In this document: piece by piece, positions 1-9,247 of the stretch
How the letters are laid out: every line of letters begins with the position of its first letter
Position numbering within the stretch: the first letter of the stretch is position 1
From: Tilletiopsis washingtonensis
Lineage: Eukaryota > Basidiomycota > Exobasidiomycetes > Entylomatales
Assembly (NCBI RefSeq): GCF_003144115.1
Contig: NW_020312002.1
Location: forward strand, 662,859 to 726,858
DNA: 64,000 bases
Direction of reading: 5' to 3'
Translations under genes and position numbers: made by a program
Notes under the pieces: generated by a model
Database searches by the model: none
The model's input: only the letters and a program-made list of their open reading frames with translations
Told to the model about the DNA's origin: nothing

Positions 1-2144
1 TCGCGGCGGCGAGCACCACTCGATCATGGACAACCTGCTGGGCGAGAACGGCAGCAGCCGCGGCGCGCGTGCGTCGACTGGCGGTAACGCTGGCGACGCA
101 GACCCGATGCTCGAGCTCGTGTGGTCTGGCTGGCCCTCGGACTTCCCGCCGCCGCAGACGGTGAACGAGCTGTGAGTGGGCTGGTCGCTGCTCTGACGGC
201 GAGCGGCGCTGACTCGACATCACAGCGTTGGCGTCTTCTTCGAGAAGTTCAGCTACCTGCACATCTTCCACCCGGCGCGCTTCATGCTGGCCATGTCGCT
301 CGGGCCGACAAACCCACGCTACCCGAACCCCGCTATTCTGCACGCCATGTTCGCTCTGGTGAGTCTCGCTCTGCCCAGCGCGAAGCGCACGCTCTAAGGG
401 TCCTTCAGGCGTACACGATCCGGCCTGAGCTTGACCCAGTCGCGAGCAAGCGCAACGAAGAGAACTCGACGCAGCGGGCGGCCCAGCTCGTCGTCAATGC
501 GCTTGCCACGACGACGAACAAGTACCTGCCGCTTGCTCAGCGCCTGGCCGAGGGCACGTACGACCGGCACCAGGGCTCGCCTGGCAGCGCCGCGTATCAC
601 ACGCAGCGCGCTCAGCATCACATCACTCACGGCACGTGGGAGGGCGGCAACCTGGTGCGTGCTCTCGCATGTTCCGGGCATCACAAGCTGCTGACGACGT
701 CCGTAGTACGACATCATGCGCGCCGCGACGCTGCTGTGCAACAAGAAGTGAGTGTGTCGTGTGTTCGTCCCTCGCTGCGTCGCTGATCAGCCTGCCGCAG
801 GTATGCATGTGGCGAGCTGCTCGACGCCTGGATGCTGTCAGCACACTGTACACGGCTGGTGGCCGCCCTAGGCATGAACCGCTCTGAGAAGCGGCACACG
901 CCTCGCAGCAACGGCCGGCCGATTGACGTCACGCGGCTCAGCATGAGTGCCCCGCCGGTCGACTGGATCGACGAGGAGGAGCGGCGCCGCGCCACGTACC
1001 TCGTCTTCATCACCGACGGCAGCGCCGCCGCGACGACGCTGTGGCCGGGCAGCCTCGTCGAGGAAGACGTCAGCTGCGACCTGCCCGTGGTACCCTCAGA
1101 CAAGTGGGTCAACTCGGACCTCTCCGGCGTCGACTACTCGCAACGGCAGACGCTGCAGTCGCCCGCGCTCCTGACGACGCAGCACGTCGACTCGCTCTCG
1201 CTGCTGATCAAGGGCTTCCTGCTCGTCTCGCGCGCGTGAGCATCTGGTCGTGTACTCGCTCCCTCACTCAGCGCTGACGACACTTCTGGCGCAGTGGCTG
1301 TCTGCTGGCGCGTCTGCCCGTCTCGCCGACCGAGGAGGACCTGATGACTTCAGACTTCCACCAGCTCAGCAACAGCATTGGCTCGTACAGCATGTCCATA
1401 CCGCCGCAGCTGGCCTCATACGCGGCGCTCAAGGCGGACGGGCACGTCGACGTGGCCCTCGTCACGGCCCACGCGTTGCCGCACCTGGCCACGCTGCTGC
1501 TGCACGACCCCATGGTCAACACGCGCAACGAGAGCTTCACGCTGTGCAGCGCAGCGTGCAGCGGCGTGCTGGGCATCCTGCGTGTGAGTCCGCCAACGTG
1601 CGCGTCTGGGCGTCTGCGTGTGCTCATGCGTCTCATGCACAGTTCCTGGCGATGAACGGCGAAGACCTCGCTCTGTTCCCTGCGATGTTCACCTACGCCA
1701 TCTCGTGAGTGCAGCTGAGCGCCGCGTCTGCGTCATTTCTCACACCTTCCTGCTCAGCTTGACGGGCAAGAACATCATCCGGCGCTACATGCGCTCGCTC
1801 GCCACGAGCGATCGGCGGCCGCAGGAGCTGGCGCGCTCGGAGATCGACCTCATCATCCGCAGCCTCTGCAAGTATGGGCAGCGCTGGGCCATCGGATGTG
1901 AGTCGCAGCATGGGCTATGCCATCGGTCTCGCACCGCTGACGCACGCACGCCTCGCCAGACCGCCAAGCACATGCCCTGGCGAGCGAGCTGGGCATCGAC
2001 TTCCACCCCGAGACGCTCTCCGACACGTTTGGCATCTTCGACGGCCCGCAGGTGCCGCCCGGCCAGGGGCAGCCGCGGCACGACTCGCACGAGGCCGCCT
2101 CACACGCCGGCAGCAGCCCCGAAGACTTTTTCCGCGCAAGGTAG
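1..2144 (+). CDS. Fungal-specific transcription factor (Fungal_trans domain), 5' partial
   Basis: This is the C-terminal part of a fungal transcription regulator; the gene begins before the window. Reading starts in frame at base 2. About nine exons are separated by short gtgagt...cag introns, the first at 172-225. Visible blocks match the middle homology (Fungal_trans) domain of Zn2Cys6 factors: a HIFHPARF segment followed by PNPAILHAMFAL, then a helix with ELLDAWMLSA, and later WIDEEERRRATYLVFITDG, the usual W-x-EEERRR-x-W-like block. The last exon ends SSPEDFFRAR before the TAG at 2142-2144. The DNA-binding zinc cluster would lie upstream and cannot be seen, so its class is inferred from the family. 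The target genes are unknown. The prefoldin gene lies tail-to-tail 216 bp downstream. Confidence 0.85.
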
Positions 2145-2360
2145 AGCGCTACCCCGGCAACGCCCAGCGCTGCGATCTGTCTCCCGCGCCGAGCGCGCAT
2201 TCGGCTCCTAGCAATACCATGGTCTGCAAAAGCAGTAGCATTGTGTGTGACTGTGCAACGCGCGCCCCTCACTCCTTCTCGTAGCCCTCCTTCTCTTGTT
2301 GTTCCCGGCTGGCGGGAGTGACGACGTCAGCGCTGACTCGAACTGTTGAAGCTGGAGCGC

Positions 2361-3282
2361 TCACATCTCGCGCCGCCGCTTGACGTCCCAGTTGTGCACC
2401 CTCGCCGTATTGACCTGCTTACAAGCGGTCAGTAGGCAGACGCCTGGGCTGTGAGCGAGGCACACGCACCTCCATCGTTGTGATCTGGTCGCGCAGGAAG
2501 TCGAGATCGTCCATAACGTTTTCGAGACTGGACTGAGCACCGTCGAGGTTGCGCTGCAGCAGCTCGAGCGCCTCGTCTAATGGGTACGACAGCATCACGT
2601 TGGCCTGCAGCAGCGAGTCAGTCACAGATCGGCAGACACGCAGCACGTTGTGCTCACTCCGAGCCAGAGGTTTACCGAGTCCAGCGGCTCGATCTCGGCG
2701 TGCGCATACAGCGTCTCGTTCAGCTCGAATTGCGTGTTGACAGACTCCTCGGCTTCCTGCAGGGACCAGGCCGGTCAGCCAGCCTGCCCACGCCTCTCTC
2801 TCTCGCAAGGCGATGCTCGTACGGCGAGAGCCAGCCAGGGACAGACGCAGGGCTTCTTCTCAGCAACACGAGGCGCGCGCACCTTTTTTGACTTGAGGTA
2901 CTGCACCATCTGCAGCGTCTTGCGGATGTCGGGGATCTTCTCCTCGAGCGCCTCGCGCTTGCGGAACGTCTTCTCCTCCATCACCTTGTACTTCCTGCGC
3001 TCGCCAGTCTCAGCCAGGCAGCTCGCGGCTCGGATCGAACACCGGCGGCACTCACTGCATGGCCTCTGCAAACTTCTCCAGGTGCGGCCCTGCATCTTCG
3101 TCTGCGCCGCCCAGGTGTGCCACGACGTCGGACTGAGCGTGTGCGTGTCAGTCCAGCGCACACAGCACAGCGGCTAAAGGCGCGCCACGCACGATGAACG
3201 GCGCCTGCGGAATGCCGGAGCGTGTCGTCTTGAGCTGCGCGGCCGCGGGCGTCGATGACGAGGCAGAGGCGTCGGCCGACAT
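2361..3282 (-). CDS. PAC10: Prefoldin subunit 3 (VBP1/Pac10)
   Basis: This is an alpha-type prefoldin subunit, part of the hexameric cytosolic co-chaperone that hands unfolded actin and tubulin to the CCT chaperonin. The start is MSADASASSS. After an exon ending GIPQAPFI come exons carrying the two coiled-coil arms: FRKREALEEKIPDIRKTLQM in the N-terminal helix, and the region from ELLQRNLDGA to MDDLDFLRDQITTMEV in the C-terminal helix. Between them lies the hairpin segment with WLGANVMLSYPLDEA. The last exon encodes ARVHNWDVKRRR and stops at 2361-2363; this tail closely resembles the C terminus of VBP1 proteins. It has about four short introns. It is transcribed divergently from ELP3, with 166 bp between start codons. 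Confidence 0.92.
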
Positions 3283-3448
3283 GCTGCGCAGGTGATGAGG
3301 AGAGGGAGTCGTGGAATGGAAGGAGGCAGCGAGGCCGGGAGGACGTCTGTGCACGGCGCGACGCTCTCGTGCGAAAGACGCGCGCCTGAATTCTGGCTGC
3401 TGCTGCTCTTGCTCCTTCACTCCACACCACGACCCGCCGCTTCACGCC
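3283..3448. promoter_or_regulatory. Shared promoter between prefoldin 3 and ELP3
   Basis: These 166 bp separate two divergent start codons, so they must hold the 5' leaders and core promoters of both genes. I see no TATA box. A stretch rich in tgctgctgctcttgctcctt lies at about 3399-3420, just in front of ELP3. The function is inferred from position only. Confidence 0.55.
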
Positions 3449-5817
3449 ATGGCAGCACAGACCATGACCGAGGCACCGCCGGCCGCCAAGCCGCTGCGCG
3501 GCAAGAACGGCAAGCTGGCGTCGAGCTCGTCGGGCGCCACGCTCGTCGCCGTGTGCGCCGACGCGGCTGCCGCGCTGGTGGCGGCATACGAGGCCGGGCA
3601 GCCGCTCAACGTCGACGCTGCCCGCAAGGCGGCCTGCCGCAAGCACCGCTTCGCCGGCACGCCGCGCCTCACGGAGCTGCTGGCGGCCATGCCAGACTCG
3701 CACCGCGCCCGCCTGGCACCCTTGATGCGCGCCAAGCCTGTGCGCAGCGCCAGCGGCATCGCCGTCGTGGCGGTGATGAGCAAGCCGCACCGCTGCCCGC
3801 ACATCAGCCTCACGGGCAACGTCTGCGTCTACTGCCCCGGCGGGCCCGACTCGGACTTTGAGTACTCGACGCAGAGCTACACGGGCTACGAGGTGAGTCG
3901 GGAGCCGAGGCGAGGAATCGGGAGCGAGAGCGTGCCGCACTGGGAAGAGCACGAGGTGGGACACGGCTGACCTCTGCTCTGTCAGCCCACGTCGATGCGT
4001 GCCATTCGAGCCCGCTACGATCCCTTCGAGCAGTCGCGCTCGCGCATCACGCAGCTGCGCGAGCTCGGCCACTCGACGGACAAGGTCGAGTTCATCATCA
4101 TGGGCGGCACCTTCATGTCCTTGCCGCAGGACTACCGCGACGAGTTCGTGGCACAGCTGCACAACTCGCTTAGTGGCTTCACGGGCAAGAACGTCGACGA
4201 GGCGGTACGGTGAGTGCTGGTGTGCAGGTAATGTAGCGTGGAGTGGAGCTAATGTGCTGCTGCTTAGCTTCTCGGAGCGGTCGAACACCAAGTGCATCGG
4301 CATCACGATGCGAGTGGGACCGCTGGCACATGCTTGATGGCTCGCTCATGCTCTGCACCCGACAGCGAGACGCGACCCGACTATTGTCTGCGGCCACACA
4401 TCTCTCAGCTGCTGCGCTACGGCTGCACGCGCCTCGAGATCGGCGTGCAGTCGGTGTACGAGGACGTAGCTCGCGATACGAACCGCGGGCACACAGTGAA
4501 GGCGACTTGCGAGACATTCCATCTGGCAAAGGACGCCGGCTACAAGGTTGTGGCGCACATGATGCCGAATCTGCCGAACGTGCGTTCCTGCGGCTCATGC
4601 TGCCGCGCTGCTGCGCTGCTCAGTCATACTCTTACAGGTGCCGGCCGAGCGCGACATGGCTCAGTTCGTCGAGTACTTCGAGAATCCCGCGTACCGCTCA
4701 GACGGCCTCAAGCTCTATCCGACGCTCGTCATCCGCGGCACGGGACTGTACGAGCTGTGGCGGACTGGACGATATAAGTCCTATCCGGCAAGCTACCTGA
4801 TTGAGTTGTCCGCACGCATCCTTGCTCTCGTGCCGCCATGGACGCGCGTGTACCGGTGAGCCGGTGTGTGGTCTGCATGCTACCTCGCTGCTGATGCCTG
4901 TCTTTCGCTTGCAGCGTGCAGCGCGACATCCCGATGCCCATCGTCTCTTCGTGCGTGCGACAGCAGTGCTCTCACAACTGTTCCAGAGGCTGATCTGTTC
5001 TCACAGCGGCGTCGAGAATGGCAATCTGCACCAGCTGGCGGACGACCGCGTGCGCGACCTCGGCCTCGAGTGCCGCGACGTGCGGAGTCGCGAAGTGGTG
5101 CGTGCCTGCAGTCATTTCTACCTCTCTCTCTTGCTCACGCATCTCTCCAGGGCATCCACGAGATCAAGGACAAGGTCCGGCCCACCGACATCGAGCTGAT
5201 TCGGCGCGACTACGCGGCGAGCGGCGGCTGGGAGACATTCCTGGCGTATGAAGACCCGGAGAAGGACGTGCTGGTCGTGAGTGTTTTCGCGCATCATCGA
5301 GACTGCAGACGCTGACCTGTTGTCCACAGGCTCTGCTGCGCCTGCGGAAGTGCTCTGCGGCGGGCACGTACCGGCCCGAGCTGCTCAGTGCTGGCCCCAC
5401 AAGCATCGTGCGCGAGCTGCACACGTACGGCAGCGCTGTACCCATCCACAGCCGCGACCCGACGAAGTTCCAGGTGCGATGCGTGTCGCGATGCAGATCA
5501 CAAGCCACGTGCTCACACCGATGCGCCCCCGTAGCACCAAGGCTTCGGCACGCTGCTCATGGAAGAGGCAGCTCGGATAGCGCGGTGAGCAGAGCACGCC
5601 CTGACGTCAGATGCAGCATGTGCTGACCACCGCACTTCCTGCTGCAGCGACGAGCACGGCAGCGTCAAGCTGGCCGTCATCAGCGGCGTTGGCACGCGAG
5701 ACTAGTGAGTGACGAACAGGTCCTGTCGCCTCGCTGCCGCGCTGACGAGCCTTGTCCTCCAGCTACGCCCGCCTGGGCTACACGCTCGACGGGCCCTACA
5801 TGTCCAAGATGCTCTGA
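3449..5817 (+). CDS. ELP3: Elongator catalytic subunit Elp3 (radical SAM / acetyltransferase)
   Basis: Elp3 is the catalytic subunit of Elongator and carries out the first step of cm5U/mcm5U formation at tRNA wobble uridine. The start is [16 protein letters not shown]. The radical-SAM cluster motif is [14 protein letters not shown] (C-x9-C-x2-C), followed by [15 protein letters not shown]. Later conserved blocks are [10 protein letters not shown], the ETRPDYC segment, [15 protein letters not shown], and in the C-terminal GNAT domain [12 protein letters not shown] and YYARLGY. The end is MSKML, stop 5815-5817. About eleven short introns break the gene. One, at 4310-4365, appears to use a GC donor: this splice gives the conserved ITIETRPDYC, while a nearby GT donor would give ITMRTRPDYC. 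The start is supported by the short leader and the divergent prefoldin gene. It ends tail-to-tail with TRP1, 108 bp away. Confidence 0.95.
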
Positions 5818-5925
5818 TCGCCCAGCGTCGCCCTGCCCCCTCCACACTTGTACAACACTCCATGCTCGCTGTCACCCGCATTCAGACACGGTCTAGTACG
5901 GCATTAATTAGTGTCTCCCTCACCC

Positions 5926-8594
5926 TCATGCGGCGGGCGTCGGTGTCTGTCCCCGCGCGGCGGCGATGAAGGCATTGATCTTGGCAATGTCCTTCTTGCC
6001 GTCCGTCTCGACGCCCGAGCTGGTGTCGACGCACAGCGGCTGCACCTGCGCGATGGCCTGCGCCACGTTCGAGGCGTCGAGGCCGCCCGCCAGCATGATG
6101 GGCTGCGTGCGTGGCTGGGCGCCCGGCACGCGTGCCGCTGCGGCGTCTCGCCGCGAGACGGTGACGGCGACATCCCAGTCGAAGCTGGCGCCAGTGCCGC
6201 CGTCGCCGCTCTTGCCGGCGCCGGCCGTGTCGAGCGCAGCGAGGTGGTGGTAGCCAGGCCGTGAGACCTCGCGCAGGGCGCCGCTGCCGGGCTGCGCGTC
6301 GGGCCCGACGTGGAAGACGCGGAAGACGCGCATGCCAGGCAGTAGCCGCGCCCACTCGACGCTCTCGATGCGCCCGTGCAGCTGCACAACGTCGAGCTGC
6401 AGCGCCGTCGCCGTCGCCAGCACCTCGGCCAGCGGCTGGTCACGGAAGACGCCGACCATCAGCGGCCGGTGCGGGTGCGCCCGCAGCTCGCCGGCGTGGT
6501 ACTCGAACCAGTCCTCGTTGCCGACCACCGAGTCCGAGGCCGCACGCTTCGACGTGGCGCGCTCCGAGCTACCGCGCAGCGCCCGAACGCTGCTGATAAT
6601 CTCGGAGGCCTGCTCGAGCGAGACGGTGCGCTTGGTGCCGGGCGCCAGGATCATGCCCAGCATGTCAGCGCCGGCCTTGGCCGCAGCCACGGCGGCGTCG
6701 ACAGTGGAGAGGCCGCAGATCTTGACGAGCGTGCCGTTCGCTTGCGCCAGTGCTGCGCTGCCGTTCGAGGCGACCGCCGCCTGCTCCGGCGCAATGCCAA
6801 GCAGGCCGTGGATGAAGGCGCGCTTGTCGTCTGCGCGCATGAGGGCCTCGCCGACCAGCACGGCATCGACACCCTCGCTGACGTACTTCTCCACGTCGGC
6901 GCGGCCCGTGATGCCGCTGAGGGCGCAGAGCAGGATGCCAGCCTCGCGCGCCGCGTCGGCAAGGCGGCTCGTGGTGCCCATGTCGACGACAAAGTCGTGC
7001 AGGTTGCGGTTGTTGACGCCGACGACCTTTGCGCCGAGGCGAATCGCGCGCGCCATCTCCTCGGGGTTGTTCACCTCCACCAGCGGCTCCATGCCCAGGG
7101 CCTTGCTGGCGTCATACAGCACGCGCAGCTGCTCGTCGGAGAGCATGGCGACGATGAGCAGCAGCGTGTCGGCACCGGCCAGGCGCGCCTCAGCCACCTG
7201 GTACACGTCGACGATGAAGTCCTTGCGCAGGATGGCGGGCCGGTTCGGCATGCCATCGACAGCACGCCGCGCCAGCGACAGATCATTGAGCGTGCCCTTG
7301 AACCAAGTTGGCTCAGTGAGCACGCTGATGACACTGGCGCCGCCGCGCGCGTAGGCCAGCGCCTGTGCGCCGGCGTGCGCGTTGGGGTCAATGTCGCCCT
7401 TGCTCGGGCTGGCACGCTTCATCTCGGCCATCACGCCGGGCAGGCCGCGTGCGGCATTGGCAGTGAGGCGCGCAGCAAAGTCGATGAGCGGCGGCGCCAG
7501 GTGCATGTCGAGCGCCGTGGCGAGGTCGCGCGCAGAGGCGCCCGGCACGGCCTTGGCAGCGGCGATGTCCTTGAGCCGCTGCACGTGGATGCGCTCCAGG
7601 ATCGTGCCCACAGCGCCGGCGCCGACTGATGCTGCACCATTCGACGCGGGCGCCGGCGCGGGGCGGGCATCCAATGCCAGCTGTGCTCCGGCTGCTGCAC
7701 CTGCAGCGCCCGTTGCTGCCGCTGCGCCCGCAGCTGCCGCAGCACCGGCCGGCGTCATGGCCATGACGGGCTCCTTGGTGCTCTCGGCCTGCTCGCTGAG
7801 CGCGGCGTCGATGCCAGCCTGCGGGTTCTCGGCCCAGGTACCGCCGCTGAGGCGCAGAAAGTTGGCGAGCATCTGCTTGCCGCCGACGCTGAGGATGCTC
7901 TCGGGGTGGTACTGCACGGCCTCGAGGGTGAGGCGCGTGTGGCGGATGCCCATGACGACGCCACTCTCCGTCTTGCTCGTCACGACGAGCTCGCGCGGCA
8001 GGCTCGGCAGCTGCGCCGCCAGGCTGTGGTAGCGCGTGCCGACGACGCCCTGCGGCGGCAGGCCGGCGTAGAGGCCGCGCCCGTCGTGCGCAATCGGGCT
8101 CGTCTTGCCGTGCAGGATCTCGCCGGCAAACTCGACGACGCCCGTGTAGGCCGCGTAGATGCACTGCAGGCCCATGCACACGCCGAGGATCGGCACGCGC
8201 CCGGCAAAGTGCTTGATGGCGGGAATGGAGATGCCCGAGTCGTGCAGCGGGTGGCCCGGCCCGGGCGAGATGACAATGTTCACCGGCTGCAGCGCCTCGA
8301 TCTCCTCGAGCGTCACCTTGTCGTTGCGGAACACGACAAGATCGGCGCCGAGGTTGGAGAGGAACTGCGCGGAGTGGAGGCATCAGCCGGCCTGCACCGC
8401 TGCACTGACCCTCTTCCACCCACCTCAACGACGTTGTAGGTGAAGGAGTCGTAGTTGTCGATGAGCACCGTCTTGCCGCGCGCGGGCACGCTGGCGGCGG
8501 CGACAAGGCCATCCTGCGGCAGTGCCGAGGTGGCGGCGCCGGCAGCCGACGTGCCGGCAGCGGCCTGCGGGCGCGGCGAGATGTACTCGGGCAT
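5926..8594 (-). CDS. TRP1: Trifunctional tryptophan protein: anthranilate synthase glutaminase / IGP synthase / PRA isomerase
   Basis: One protein of 869 residues supplies three tryptophan-pathway activities. Exon 1 (8424-8594) ends after TVLIDNYDSFTYNVVE; a 59-bp intron (8365-8423) follows, and exon 2 runs to the stop. The glutaminase domain has the nucleophile block GVCMGLQ and the HPES histidine. An Ala-rich linker (about residues 250-300 of the spliced protein) leads to indole-glycerol-phosphate synthase, with EMKRASPSKGDI, ILRKDFIVD, VEVNN and GVNNRNL. The C-terminal part is phosphoribosylanthranilate isomerase, with VKICGL, GMILAPGTKR and MLAGGLDASNV. The order is the usual one in filamentous and basidiomycete fungi. 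The linker is longer and more Ala-rich than needed, with no sign of a lost activity. A TGACTC site lies 57 bp upstream of the start. Confidence 0.96.
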
Positions 8595-9247
8595 GGCGAG
8601 GGGTGAGGGATGAGGGGGAGGAGGAGCAGCTGCGAGGCGCGCTGCGCGGCGGAGTCATGTCCCGAAGCCGTGCACCGAGGTGCTGCCCGGTCACGTGCTC
8701 CCGCGCCGCTCTGCCCTTCTGAAGGGGCGCCGCTGTGCTTGCACCTTTCCTCCGCTCCACATCCACCGCCCGTCCAGCAATGCACTCCGTTCCCTCTCAC
8801 TCCGTCTGTCTCCACACACACTCCACCGGTGCTTCATAACCAGCTGCGCCCTTCCATGGCGCGGCCGGCTGATAGCCTACCGAAGAGCAACTCGCCGCGG
8901 CTGCCATCTGCAGCGCAGGCCGCCGTCCTCTGACCTCACCGTCAAGGGCGGTGTGCCTGCGTCTGTCGGCGCCGCGTGCTCTGCCGGACGTCCGCAGCTG
9001 AGCCCGTGTGCATGCAGCATGCCTGCTCTCTGGCGCATGGGTCTTGGACGCCGAGGGCTTGTCCCTCTGCCGGCACATTGAACACAGACACACGCAGCTG
9101 GGATGGCAGTCGAAGAATGCATTGCTTGCAAGCTAAGGCGGTGACGCGTATAAGGGCGACGCGAGAGACGAAACGAGTGAGGGGGTGGCGCACAAAGACT
9201 GGAGGCAGCCTGTCTTGGTATGATGCATCGGTAATGCTGGCTAGGTG
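8595..9247. other. Intergenic: TRP1 upstream region and phosphatase 3' flank
   Basis: The 653 bp hold the TRP1 promoter (minus strand) at the low end and the 3' flank of the dual-specificity phosphatase at the high end. The plus strand is pyrimidine-rich from about 8735 to 8825. Open frames here are short, have no conserved motif and overlap the flanking genes, so I see no gene. Confidence 0.6.
8652..8657 (-). promoter_or_regulatory. Possible Gcn4/Cpc1-type site upstream of TRP1
   Basis: The minus strand reads TGACTC here (flanked as ATGACTCC), 57 bp before the TRP1 start codon. TGACTC is the core bound by Gcn4/Cpc1 bZIP factors in general amino-acid control. A palindromic CACGTG sits a little further upstream at 8692-8697. 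A 6-mer can occur by chance; the call rests on motif plus gene function. Confidence 0.35.

Noticed and set aside
6376-7629. Open frame of 417 codons opposite TRP1
   Set aside because: Reverse shadow of the IGP synthase and isomerase domains; no family features.
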